Part shown: positions 8,037 to 17,949 of the stretch, one piece after another
How positions within the stretch are numbered: the stretch's first letter is position 1
Layout of the letters: each line of letters opens with the position of its first letter
Assembly: GCF_013374115.1 (NCBI RefSeq)
Contig: NZ_AP022673.1
Span: forward strand, 2,136,501 to 2,200,500
Direction: 5' to 3'
DNA from: Sphingomonas sp. HMP9
Lineage (GTDB): Bacteria > Pseudomonadota > Alphaproteobacteria > Sphingomonadales > Sphingomonadaceae
DNA: 64,000 nt
Program-made: the position numbers and the translations under genes
Notes under the pieces: generated by a model
Database searches by the model: none
What the model was told of the DNA's origin: nothing
The model's input: the letters and a program-made list of their open reading frames with translations, nothing else

Positions 8037-9833
8037 ATGACCCCAGCCGACCGCCTCACCGCCCTCCGCGCCCAGCTAACCACCGATAAACTCGACGGTT
8101 TCGTGATCCCGCTGACCGACGAGCACATGAGCGAATATGTCGGCGGCTACGCGCAGCGGCTCGGCTGGCTGACCGGCTTCGGCGGGTCGGCCGGGACCGC
8201 GGTGGTGCTCGCCGACCGCGCGGCGATCTTCACCGACGGCCGCTACACGATCCAGGTCCGCGAGCAGGTCGACGGCGCGCTATGGGACTATGCCGACGTC
8301 CCCCAGACCAGTCCCGCCGCCTGGCTAGGCCAGCACGCGCCCGAAGGCGGCCGGATCGGCTACGACGCGTGGCTGCACACCGGAAGCTGGGTCGCCGAAG
8401 CAACTACCGCGCTCGCCGATCGCGGCGCCACGCTGGTCCCAGTCACCGCCAACCCGGTCGACGCGATCTGGACCGACCGACCGCTCCCCTCGCCCGCCAA
8501 GCTGACCGTCCAGCCCGACCAGTTCACCGGCGCCCCGTCCGCCGAGAAGCGTGCGGCAATCGCCGACTGGCTCGCCGAGAACAAAGCCGACGCGGTCGTC
8601 CTCACCGCGCTCGATTCGATCGCCTGGGCCCTCAACGTCCGCGGCGGCGACGTCGACCACACCCCCGTCGCGCTCTCCTATGCGATCGTGAGCGCGGACG
8701 GCACCACCGACCTGTTCGTCGCCCCCGACAAGCTTGACGACGCGGTCCGCCAGCATCTCGGCAACGCCGTCCGCCTTCACGACCGCACCGCGTTCGCCGC
8801 CGCGCTCGGCGCCTATGACGGCAAGCGCGTCGCCGCCGACCCCGAGCGCGCCGTCGCCGCGATCACGCAGGCGCTGAAGGCAGGCGGCGCGAAGATCCTG
8901 CCGCTGCGCGATCCCGTCGTCCTTGCCAAGGCGATCAAGAACCCGGTCGAGATCGGCGGTCACCGCGCCGCCTCCGCGCGCGACGGCGCAGCCCTCTCCC
9001 GCTTCCTGCGCTGGGTCGAAACCGAATGCGTGAAGGGCGGCCAGACCGAACTCTCCGCCGCCGCCAAGCTGCTCGCCTTCCGTCAGGAGACCGGCGTGCT
9101 CAAGGACACCTCGTTCGACACGATCTCCGCGACCGGCCCCCACGGCGCGATCCCGCACTACCACGTCACCGAAGAGTCGAGCGCTCGAATCGAACCCGGT
9201 CAGCTCTACCTCATCGACTCCGGCGGCCAGTACGCAGACGGTACCACCGACGTGACCCGCGTCATGCCGATCGGCGACCCGACCGAGGAAATGCGCGACC
9301 GCTTCACCCGAGTCCTGAAGGGGCATATCGGCATCGCCACCGCAGTCTTCCCCGACGGCACGATGGGCGGCCAGATCGACGCGTTCGCCCGCCGCCCACT
9401 GTGGGAAGCCGGGCTCGATTTCGGCCACGGCACCGGCCACGGCATCGGCGCGTATCTCGCGGTCCACGAAGGCCCGCAGCGGATCGCCGCGCCAAACTAT
9501 CCCGGCGGTGCGGCGATGGAGCCGCTGCGCGCCGGCATGATGCTGTCGAACGAGCCCGGCTATTACAAGGCCGGCGAATACGGCATCCGCATCGAGAACC
9601 TTATCCTGATCGAGCCGCGTGACATTCCCGGCGCCGACCGCGCGATGCTCGGCTTCGAGACGCTCACCTTCTGCCCAATCGAGCGCACCTTGATCGAACC
9701 CGCACTGCTGACGCCCCAGGAGCGAGCCTGGGTCGACGACTACCACGCCAAGGTGCTGGCGGTGCTCACCCAGGAAATGGCCGATGAGGCGGATCGCGCT
9801 TGGCTTGCCGCCAAATGCGCCCCGCTTACTTGA
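8037..9833 (+). CDS. pepP: Xaa-Pro aminopeptidase, long (three-domain) form
   Basis: This 598-residue M24B metallopeptidase removes N-terminal residues preceding proline. It has the length and three-domain layout of the eukaryote-like XPNPEP1 form, about 150 residues longer than E. coli PepP. Metal ligands are visible in the last domain: two Asp in IDSGGQYADGTTDVTR, His in GHGTGHGIG, Glu in NEPGYY and Glu in IRIEN. No signal peptide is seen, so it is cytosolic. The ATG at 8037 follows the divergent promoter region with ptrB. Its stop overlaps the small minus-strand gene at 9826. Confidence 0.93.
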   Translation: MTPADRLTALRAQLTTDKLDGFVIPLTDEHMSEYVGGYAQRLGWLTGFGGSAGTAVVLADRAAIFTDGRYTIQVREQVDGALWDYADVPQTSPAAWLGQHAPEGGRIGYDAWLHTGSWVAEATTALADRGATLVPVTANPVDAIWTDRPLPSPAKLTVQPDQFTGAPSAEKRAAIADWLAENKADAVVLTALDSIAWALNVRGGDVDHTPVALSYAIVSADGTTDLFVAPDKLDDAVRQHLGNAVRLHDRTAFAAALGAYDGKRVAADPERAVAAITQALKAGGAKILPLRDPVVLAKAIKNPVEIGGHRAASARDGAALSRFLRWVETECVKGGQTELSAAAKLLAFRQETGVLKDTSFDTISATGPHGAIPHYHVTEESSARIEPGQLYLIDSGGQYADGTTDVTRVMPIGDPTEEMRDRFTRVLKGHIGIATAVFPDGTMGGQIDAFARRPLWEAGLDFGHGTGHGIGAYLAVHEGPQRIAAPNYPGGAAMEPLRAGMMLSNEPGYYKAGEYGIRIENLILIEPRDIPGADRAMLGFETLTFCPIERTLIEPALLTPQERAWVDDYHAKVLAVLTQEMADEADRAWLAAKCAPLT

Positions 9834-9963
9834 GCGGCTCGTCCTCGGCTGCAGGCGCGGCGCTAACAGCCCGCGCCTGCGCCTTCCGGCGACGCAGGTT
9901 TTCGCGCAGCGCGGCGGCCATACGCTCCGCCTTCTCGGCCGCCTTTCTATCCCGATCATCCAT
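9826..9963 (-). CDS. Small basic hypothetical protein (45 aa)
   Basis: The frame starts at ATG 9961-9963 (MDDRDRKAAEKAERMAAALR) and ends at a TAA that overlaps the tail of the aminopeptidase gene by 8 bp. The first 30 residues form one amphipathic helix rich in Lys, Arg, Ala and Glu; the tail is acidic. Codon use is consistent with the surrounding genes. I recognise a common type of short sphingomonad protein but no named family, so the function is unknown. Confidence 0.6.
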   Translation of the reverse strand: MDDRDRKAAEKAERMAAALRENLRRRKAQARAVSAAPAAEDEPLK

Positions 9964-10052
9964 AAATCCGCCCTACATCGCCGCACGACAGCTTGACAAC
10001 CGCGCCGCCCTCGTCTCTTAGCCCCACTCCGCCGGCAGCGATGCCAGCGAGT

Positions 10053-10127
<75 letters not shown>

Positions 10128-10535
10128 GTTTTCAATGACTTAGCGTCGGCGGGCCGAGTGCCCGCCGACTCTGGCAAGCACCCAGCAAGCCACTATCCAT
10201 GCCCGCGTCGGCTTTCCCAGCTATCGCGATCGGGATGAAGCGCGGCTGGAACGGGACAAGCTGCCCAGAAGCGACCGTCCAACACCACAGATCGCCAGCG
10301 CTTTAGGTAGGTGCGATAGACGGCAGACATCGGCTTTCTACGTTCGGAAGCCGGCGACGCCCAGATCGACCTTGGTGCACCAAGGACCGGGCGGTTCCGG
10401 GTTGGCCGTCGGATGAGCGTGGCGTCATGGAAACGATCGAGATCGATGAAGGATCAGACTTTCAGCCTGCCCCGATGGCGGACTCGAATGTACCGTCAAC
10501 TGAATGATAGACGGTTCGGATCCGTCGGGCCGAAC
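10128..10535. other. 408-bp junction between tRNA-Thr and the island; no supported gene
   Basis: No frame here looks coding. Short open stretches exist (for example 10427-10507, 26 codons) but lack a recognisable family or a good ribosome site. There is no integrase and no second copy of the tRNA 3' end that I can see in this stretch. It probably consists of decayed sequence at the island edge. Confidence 0.5.
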
Positions 10536-12125
10536 CTATGAAAGCGTCGCATCCAGTATGAAGACGTGGACTTCGCGCTCTTCGCTAGACAGCGAAAGAG
10601 CCTGTCGCCTGAGCCTTGCTTCCACGCTGGCGCAAGCACCGGTGTCGTGTTCCACGCGTCCTCCGACTTCCGCTTTGAACCAGGAGTCGCACACGTACCA
10701 TCCGACGAGGTAGAGACCCGCCATATCTCCGGTTGTCGCCAGGTAGCGGTCGGTGAGTTGGTCCCGCATCGCCCTGAAGAGGTCGGGGTTCCAACATCCT
10801 TTGACTTCGATGGTCATCGCCGCGACGAGGCTCCGGCCGTGCGCGAAGGTAGAGGGTGCGAACGCCCGGATCTGTATGTCGGTCCGTTGGCCCTGAGTAG
10901 CCGCGACCCGTGGCCTGATTTCCACTTCTCGATCGGCGGCAATCGACCGTCCCGCGAGATCTTGCCTCAGGTGATCGGCGATGAAATCGGAGAGGAAGTT
11001 CTCATTCTTCGGGGTTGAGAGCTCAGGCCCCTCGTTCCAGAGCGCCCGCACCAGTGGTGTCTGCCCCTTCAGTCGGCGCTGTGCGCGGGCCAGCGACTCC
11101 AGCACCACCTTGCTCAGATCCCTGCTGTTTCGCACCAGTCTCGCCTCAGCATCCTCGGCAAGCTTCAGGAGCGTTTGGGGCGGCACAGCGGTCGCGCGCC
11201 CACGCCCGGGGTCGATCAGGCGTAACTGTTGAAGACGCGCATCCATGGAAGCGTCGAGGATTGATCCCTCGTCCGAATCCTGTTGGTCGTCGTCGCTGTC
11301 AACGGGACCACTGCTCTCTTTCGCTTCTTCCGTGAACCACCGTGGCGGCCTCCATCTGTCGAAGTCTTCCGGCATCTGCGTCGCGCAGGCCAACACTTCG
11401 CGAGCGCCCTGAAGATTGAGCCCCGCCGTCCGCAGGGTGGACAACGGACGGCGCCGATTGCGTTTCTTAGCAAGTTCTGAGGCAAGCGTTGCGAAGATGA
11501 CCTTCGGTAGGCCCGGTGCGACCGCGACCGCCTGACCCACCAGCCACTCGAGATCATGGTCGCAAACGAGGAACGCCGCCTCTAGCAGCCTCTTGGAGAT
11601 GGTCTCGTCCGGGGCGATGCTCGCGATTTGAGCAATGAGGGCACGGCGTAGATCGTCCGTGGCTTCGGTAGGCATGCCGCGGTTGTGCAACGTGTCGGAC
11701 CAGAATACCCAACGATGGTGGTCCGGAATGGCCACGAGCATCGCGGTCAGCGCTTCCCGCACGTCCGGGATTTCAAGGTGGCAAAAGGCACGTTTGGCTA
11801 TTCCGGATGTAATGAGGACGATGGTGTCGAGTTCACCCTCTTGCCAACTCACTCCGGTCGCCACCTCGGCTACCGCCCGTAGCGCGCCGGGCAATTCCGC
11901 GATCGTCATCCCTGCAAGCAGCTTCAGGCAGAAGATCTGGAAAGCGCTCAAATAGGGAGGCCGAACGTGCGGAAGCAGTGCGATCGTGTCGCCGGCGGTC
12001 GCGAGCTTCGGGTGGACGATGCTCAGGACGCGCGCGAGGAGTACCAGGTCGCGGTCGTCGTCGAACCCCACGCGCGCGGCGCTGAGGATGGCCTTCCGCT
12101 CGGATTCCACAGCGGTGAATGCTAG
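10536..12125 (-). pseudogene. C-terminal half of STAND-like NTPase / PD-(D/E)XK nuclease gene, cut by an IS
   Basis: This is the 3' half of a gene whose 5' half lies at 13763-15332. The remaining frame codes for 524 residues from a chance GTG. The body is helical and repeat-like, without a clear named motif. The last 150 residues form a predicted restriction-type nuclease: RTDIQIRA supplies the Asp, then TIEVKG supplies Glu-X-Lys, followed by a Gln-bearing helix (AMRDQLTDRYL) and the strand AGLYLVGWYV. Removing the IS with one copy of its CTAG duplication joins this to the upstream half in the same frame, giving a protein of about 1051 residues. The nuclease would act on DNA or RNA when the NTPase is triggered; that role is inference. 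Confidence 0.8.
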
Positions 12126-13762
12126 CCCGGATTATTCATCGGGATCCCAAATCGGTGGTGGCGATCGTGGCCTAAGTCTCTGATGTGGAGTAGAGACAGG
12201 GTGCTTACGCCGTCCCTCTGCTCCAGACAGAAAGTGCCACGACCGCCATGGCTGACGATAGCGGGTTTTCCTTCACCTTCCCAGCCATTCGTGGTCGGAA
12301 AATTACTGCCGCGTTCGACGGCGGTCGGCTGACGTCGGACGGCGGCGTACTGCTGCTCGCACAGGCCGAGCGGCGGTTGGGGATCGCAGATCGGCTCGCC
12401 GCCTGCATCGCTGATCCGCGCGATCAGGGTCGGGTGATCCACCGGGTCGCCGACATCTTGCGCGCCCGCATGCTGGCGATCTCGTGTGGGTATGAAGACG
12501 CCGACGATCTCGACACCCTGCGGCATGATCCAGGATTCAAGCTGGCGCTCGGCAAACTGCCGGGTGATCCGTTCGGGCTGGCCAGCCAGCCGACGATGAG
12601 CCGGTGGGAGAACGCGCCGACTACGCGCGAGTTGATCCGTCTGACCGGTACGCTGGTCGACCTCTATTGCGCGAGCTACCCCGTGCCACCTGCGGCGGTG
12701 ACGCTCGACATCGACGATACCGTCGACGTCGTACACGGCGCGCAGCAGCTCTCTTTCTGGAACGGGCACTACGGCGAGCGCTGCTTCCTGCCGATCCATG
12801 TCTACGACACCGCTACCGGGCGGCCGGTTGCGATGCTGCTGCGCACCGGCAAGACGCCGTCGGGCAAGGAAGTCGCCGGCCATGTTCGCCGGCTCGTGCG
12901 ACGTATCCGTCGCCACTGGCCCGATACCCGGATCACGCTGCGCGGCGATGGTCATTACGGTCGGCCAGAGCCGATGGCCTGGTGCGAGGCGAACGGCATC
13001 GACTACATCTTCGGGCTGCCCGGCAACCGCACGCTCCACGCCGATCCCGTCATCGTTCGGGAAGGCGATGCCTGCGCGACCGACCGGGCATTGCAGGGAC
13101 TGGTCGAACTACGGCGTTACGCAGAGACGCGCTACGCTGCGAAAACCTGGGGGAATACCGAACGTCGCGTCGTTGCTCGCATCGAGGCGAGCAGCCTCGG
13201 CCTCGACATCCGCCTCGTTGTCACCTCGCTTGCCGAGGGCAGCGCCGAACGGATCTATGACACGCTCTACTGCGCTCGCGGCCAGGCCGAGAACCTAATC
13301 AAGCTGCATAAGGCGCAGCTGAAAAGCGACCGGACCTCCTGCCGCTCGGCCAACGCCAATCAGATGCGGCTCATCCTCCACACCGCCGCCTACTGGCTGA
13401 TGTGGGCCGTGCGGCACGCTATGCCCGCAACCGCCCCGCTTCGCACCGCCGAGTTCGCGACCATCCGCCTGCGGCTGCTCAAGGTCGCCGCGCGCGTCGT
13501 CGAAACAACCAGCCGCATCCGCATCGCCTTCGCAAGCGCCTGTCCCGATGCCGCGCTGTTCCGATCCATCGCGCTCAACTTGCGCACCACGGGCCCATGA
13601 TCGATGCGGCAGTGGCCGCCAGACGAACCCCGCCCAGCAACTCCGCCCCAACCTGTGAACCCGCGATGAGACAGGCGCTTGGGACCCATGCGCCTTGCCC
13701 GCGGCTACACGACGCCTGCGCTGACCCATCGGCTGAGAAACGCTGCCGGTGAATAGATCAGG
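12126..13762 (+). mobile_element. IS1380-family insertion sequence, complete
   Basis: The element is 1637 bp. Its ends are imperfect inverted repeats: CCCGGATTATTCATCGG at 12126 and, at the right end read inward, CCTGATCTATTCACCGG. Both ends are flanked by the 4-bp direct repeat CTAG (12122-12125 and 13763-13766), the target duplication size expected for IS1380. It carries one transposase gene on the plus strand and interrupts a minus-strand gene. The intact structure and clear duplication point to a recent insertion. Confidence 0.92.
12248..13600 (+). CDS. IS1380-family transposase
   Basis: This 450-residue DDE transposase catalyses cut-and-paste movement of the surrounding element. The N-terminus (FDGGRLTSDGGVLLLAQAER) is the IS1380 signature. 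The catalytic strands are LDIDDTVD (first Asp) and LRGDGHYG (second Asp), with the C-terminal Glu in the helix following CARGQAENLI. Length matches full-size members and the frame is intact, so it is probably active. The ATG at 12248 lies about 120 bp inside the left end. Confidence 0.93.
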   Translation: MADDSGFSFTFPAIRGRKITAAFDGGRLTSDGGVLLLAQAERRLGIADRLAACIADPRDQGRVIHRVADILRARMLAISCGYEDADDLDTLRHDPGFKLALGKLPGDPFGLASQPTMSRWENAPTTRELIRLTGTLVDLYCASYPVPPAAVTLDIDDTVDVVHGAQQLSFWNGHYGERCFLPIHVYDTATGRPVAMLLRTGKTPSGKEVAGHVRRLVRRIRRHWPDTRITLRGDGHYGRPEPMAWCEANGIDYIFGLPGNRTLHADPVIVREGDACATDRALQGLVELRRYAETRYAAKTWGNTERRVVARIEASSLGLDIRLVVTSLAEGSAERIYDTLYCARGQAENLIKLHKAQLKSDRTSCRSANANQMRLILHTAAYWLMWAVRHAMPATAPLRTAEFATIRLRLLKVAARVVETTSRIRIAFASACPDAALFRSIALNLRTTGP

Positions 13763-15332
13763 CTAGAGCTTCGAGGCTCGCCGCCCGCACGTCGAACGGC
13801 TCCCGGGGATCTCTTCCAACACGCAGCAGGGTCGCGGGTGGCATTCCTTCGCCCACGAATTGCGCCAGCGATGCTGCGAAGACGCGCTGCTCCGTCGAAA
13901 GGCCCGCGTCGCTCACGATCCCGGCAAGTTCAGAGGAAAGGTCGGTCGAGATCAGGACGAGGTCACCGCTCGCATCGAGCTCCTCATGGTTCAGAAGGCC
14001 TTTTGCGTTCGCCGCCAGCAGCCCTCGCGCGAGCTTCGCCCGCTCTTCGTTGGTCTGCCGGGCTATCCCGGAGCGCAGCACGATCTGGGGATCGTACTCG
14101 ACCAGCCAGTCGAACAAGTCCTTATTTGTCGCTGCGAGCCAGGATGCGACCTCGGAGCGATCGAGTGCGATCGGGTTCAGGGATGGCTCCGCCACTTCGA
14201 TCAGCGGTGCAATCTGTTTGAGATGCATCTTCCGTTGGTTCAAGAAGCGGGCCGCCAGGAAATCCATGAGGCTCGGATGCGCGAACGCGAAGCGATCGCC
14301 ACCTTCGGAACGGAATAGGCTGGTGCCGACGACCTCGTGCACGCCAGTCCGCCGGACCTCCACCCGTCCGCGTTCCGTCGGCTCGTCCCCGCCGACAGCT
14401 GCTTCGATCGACAATGCGGAATCCGTTGCTGCATCTGCGTCAAGATCGATGATGGGTCGTCCGCTAAAGAGCATCATAGCGGCGATGCGGCTTGCGACGG
14501 CAACCCGCCCCTCGACGTCGAGGGTTCCAAGATATAGATCGACGTCGCTGTTCGCGCGCTGCCGCCGTGTCTTTTGGCTTTCGCGCAGAAGCTGTCGAAC
14601 ACCGAGGTCGTACAGCACCTCGCGCCGCACAGGTGGTCTTGGACCGGCCCTCCAGAGGGAGAGCAGCATTCGCAACGTAGCAGGCTGCGCCGCAAGCGGT
14701 CCGGCGCGCACCGCCCGCACATACTGCACGAACTCGGTAGGGGGTACGCCGTCTGTTCGGGCAGCCCTTCTTACATCGGCCTCGGACAATGGCGCGATGC
14801 TCAACTCTTGAGCGTCCGGCCCGAACGCCGCGACAAGTGTTTCTAGAAGGGTCTCACACGGTATGCCACTTCTGACCGCCACCCGGACCGAGACGTGGAG
14901 ATCCGCCGGCCCGGACAAACTGCAAAGGAACCTGCCGAGTTCGTCCATCAGCGTTGGTTGGGTTAGCAGTGCTGTATCGAGCCCCTCGATGAAGATCGTA
15001 TTGCCGACCTGTTCCGCTGCTCGCTGCAAATCGACAAGCGGAAACGAGGGAAATGCTGCAAAGTCGATCTCGCTGAAGGGCCGTCGCTCTACGCTAAGTC
15101 GTTCCCTTTCCTGGAGCATCGCCACGCTCTTCCCGGCGCCCGATGGTCCGCGCAAGAGAAGCACCCCCGGGCCGGCCAGATCGCGGAGTGTCCTAGCCTC
15201 CGCGAATTCTGGAATGAACGAATCAAGATCGGTCGAGAGCAGGCCTTGGATGCCAGGCGTGATCGGCTGACCAACTGGGAGCCAGAGCCTCTCCCAAGGG
15301 TAGACGCGGTCTGGCAGGCGATCGTGTGCCAT
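13763..15332 (-). pseudogene. N-terminal half of STAND-like NTPase / nuclease gene, cut by an IS
   Basis: The frame starts at ATG 15330-15332 and encodes 523 genuine residues up to the IS target. A Walker A motif GPSGAGKS sits at residues 62-69, and a likely Walker B strand is TIFIEGLD. The segment RFAFAHPSLMDFLAARFL is the winged-helix-like region that follows the NTPase core in many STAND proteins. A helical sensor-like region comes next. The C-terminal nuclease half lies beyond the IS at 10536-12125. STAND proteins are known switch ATPases in bacterial immunity; the role here is inferred from the fold combination. Confidence 0.8.
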
Positions 15333-15648
15333 CTATTCCCTAACTACATGTGGGGGTCAGCTTCGCCGGTCATATCGGCGATACCTGGATGCGGGTACGG
15401 TCCATCGCTGCATGGAGAAAATTTGCTGCTTGCCCACGCAGCCGGCGGCGAGCTCGGTGGCCCAGACGTTAGCTCGGGGGTTTCATCTGGAGGCGATGCC
15501 GCCTCCCTCGGACGTTTCCGCGTCGCCAACCTCACAAGTCTTCGTCGGCGATTAGCGGCCCTGACGTTGCATGCGTTTGCGAGCCGTAGGCTCAGGCCGT
15601 CATTGGTCACTGTATTCTGGATGTGGACCTCGCGTATAGGCGAGTCCG
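15333..15648. other. 316-bp intergenic stretch, no supported gene
   Basis: This spacer separates the minus-strand STAND gene start from the plus-strand RNB gene start, so it should hold two divergent promoters. I see no convincing consensus promoter, repeat or small gene in it. Confidence 0.4.
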
Positions 15649-17031
15649 ATGAAAGCACTTGTCGATCCCGATCACGCGCTTGACGCCGGACTTGCCGCGA
15701 TCCGCACCGAATTCCAGGTTCCATCAGGCTTCCCGGCGGACGTGCTGGCTGCAGCGGAACTAGCGGCGCGGCGCGTTCCTACGGCGCACATCGACAGGCT
15801 CGATCTACCCTTCGTTACGCTGGATCCGGCAACTTCGACGGATCTCGATCAGGCGTTCTGCATCGAGACGAGCGGCGAGGATCTTCTGCTGCGCTATGCC
15901 ATCGCCGACGTGGCCTGGTTCGTTGAGCCTGGCGACGTGATCGATGCCGAGGCGTGGGCGCGCGGAGAGACGCTGTACCTGCCCGATGGAAAGGCCGGCC
16001 TGTATCCCCCGATCCTGGGCGAACATGCGGCGAGCCTGCTGCCGGACGGTCCGCGACCTGCGATCGTATTCATCGTTCGCGTCGCACCTGACGGCGGGGT
16101 GAAACTCGACGGGGTGGAACGCGCGATCATCCGCAGTCGGGCCAAGCTGGCCTACGACGGCGTCCGCGCCTCCGATCTGCCACTGCAGATGGACGAGCTG
16201 GCGCAACGCATTGCCGAGGCGGAGCGCCGCCGCGGCGCCTCGCGCGTCGACCCGCCGGAGCAGCAGGTGGAAGCGGTGCCTGGCGGAGGATTTGCGCTGT
16301 CCTTCCGGCCGCGGCTTGTTTCCGAGGATCACAACGCTGCGCTGTCGCTTGCCACCAACCTCGCCGTTGCGGACGCGATGCTCGCGCATCGCACCGGGTT
16401 GTTCAGGGTCATGCCCGAACCTGACACGGAAACGGTGACGCGTCTGCGCGCTACGGCTGCCGCTATGGGCATCTTCTGGCCAGACGATATGTCGCTTCAA
16501 ACCTTCGAACAGACTTTGAACCCTGCGCCCCCTGGTGGCGCTGCGATGATGCTGGCGATCCGGCGTGCCGGGTCCGGGGCGAGCTACGAGCCCTATCGAT
16601 CCGACACGAAGCCTTGGCACGCAGCGATGGGCGCGACCTACGCCCACGCGACGGCACCGTTGCGACGATTCGCCGACCGCCACGTCGTCATGGCGGCGCT
16701 CGCCATCGCAAACGGCCGTGAGGTCCCCGATCCCATCGCCGCGGCGTTCGAGAAGCTGCCGCCCGTCATGGCACGCGCCGGCGCGCGGCAGGGTCAGATC
16801 GATCGAGCGGTACTCGATCTCGCCGAGACCGTGATGCTCGCGGGCCAGGTGGGTAGGACGTTTCCTGCGATCGTCGTAGACGCTGATACGCGGCATGCCC
16901 GCATCCAGTTGCGCGATCTGCCGGTACTCACCCGCATCGCGGCAAATAGACTGACCCCGGGCGACCGGATCGACGCACGCCTTGTCGCGGTGGACGGCGC
17001 GCGGAGAAAGATCGACTTCGACCTCGTCTAG
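15649..17031 (+). CDS. RNB-domain ribonuclease (RNase II/R family)
   Basis: This 460-residue protein is made almost wholly of the RNB catalytic domain, with a short S1-like barrel at the C-terminus. It should degrade single-stranded RNA 3' to 5'. The magnesium site is in TLDPATSTDLDQAF (Asp59, Asp65, Asp67). The fourth Asp of E. coli RNase II is Gln here, which is usual in the STDLDQA subgroup. The late motif ATAPLRRFADRHV matches the conserved arginine region. It lacks the N-terminal cold-shock domains of RNase R, so it is a short stand-alone form. It lies in the island, not with housekeeping RNA genes. Confidence 0.88.
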   Translation: MKALVDPDHALDAGLAAIRTEFQVPSGFPADVLAAAELAARRVPTAHIDRLDLPFVTLDPATSTDLDQAFCIETSGEDLLLRYAIADVAWFVEPGDVIDAEAWARGETLYLPDGKAGLYPPILGEHAASLLPDGPRPAIVFIVRVAPDGGVKLDGVERAIIRSRAKLAYDGVRASDLPLQMDELAQRIAEAERRRGASRVDPPEQQVEAVPGGGFALSFRPRLVSEDHNAALSLATNLAVADAMLAHRTGLFRVMPEPDTETVTRLRATAAAMGIFWPDDMSLQTFEQTLNPAPPGGAAMMLAIRRAGSGASYEPYRSDTKPWHAAMGATYAHATAPLRRFADRHVVMAALAIANGREVPDPIAAAFEKLPPVMARAGARQGQIDRAVLDLAETVMLAGQVGRTFPAIVVDADTRHARIQLRDLPVLTRIAANRLTPGDRIDARLVAVDGARRKIDFDLV

Positions 17032-17370
17032 GACGTCTCGGTCAATCGACCTGGTTCTGACGCTCGACGGCTGGGTCACTACCAGTCGATCATCGTGTGA
17101 CGCCCGCTTAATTCAGGTGGATCCCTGGACTTAAGGCAATCCTACATCGTAGCGAGACGCCTCCTGCCTTGGTCGTTCATAGGGGCGCTCGCATCTACCT
17201 ACGTTGCCCGCAGCGGACGGATGCAATGCGCTGCGCTGCAAAGTCGATTGAAGACCCGACTGACCGTCGTCAACCCTTCAGCTCGACCATCTGCTTCCTG
17301 AAGTTACCCGTCGATCCTAGAATAGATCAGACAGGGAGCCCGGCTGGGTCGTCCCCGACTGGAGACGACT
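17032..17370. other. 339-bp intergenic stretch, no supported gene
   Basis: The stretch lies between the RNB gene and the M41-like gene. The end of it provides a GGAG ribosome site for the TTG start at 17371. I see no RNA gene, terminator with a U-tract or conserved small frame in the rest. Confidence 0.4.
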
Positions 17371-17949
17371 TTGGCAAAGCTCCCGACGAGGCTAGCCGTG
17401 GCGATGCACGAGGCAGGTCATGTAGCTGCTAGGATGCTCACACCGCACGGTCCGCCGATATATTCTGTGTCCGTCGGCGATGGTCATGGAGATGTGCTGG
17501 GCTACGTCGACACGATGGCGGAGTGGCAACCGTCGCGCATGGAAGCGGCGGGAGCTTCGCCTGTAGACGAGTTGCGCCACCGGACATTCGCGTGGAACGA
17601 TATCCTGTTCTATCTGAGTGGTCCCCTGGCCGAACTCCGATGGCGGCGGCGCTCGCGCGAGTTTCTTTGGCTTGCAGCTTCGGAGATGGCCGAGCGTCGC
17701 ATTGGCGACGAAGATATCGACGATGACAGCGATCTCGGCCGTGTGCGGCGGCGACTTTGTTGGCTGCAGCCGGGAGACGAACGCGCCGCCTTCATACGGG
17801 CATGGCTCGAGGCCGAGGAGCTGGTCGCCCGCAACATGCCGGCGACAGAGTGGATTGCGAGAGAACTCTGCGACTGCGGATGTGATGCACGCCTTCGCGG
17901 TCGGCGACGTATGGGGCGTCGGCGGTGCGACTGCGCGCAAGCTCACTGA
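17371..17949 (+). pseudogene. Stand-alone M41-like zinc metallopeptidase, 3' end lost by deletion
   Basis: The first 165 or so residues form an FtsH-type (M41) protease domain without the AAA part. HEAGH at residues 13-17 gives the two His ligands and the catalytic Glu, and DDDSDLGRVRRRL supplies a candidate third ligand Asp. The TTG start is chosen because GGAG lies 8 bp upstream. From about 17865 the frame changes into the opposite reading of umuC sequence, giving an unrelated basic cysteine-rich tail to the stop at 17949. The native C-terminus is therefore missing. The product may still fold, but I treat the gene as broken. Confidence 0.7.
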
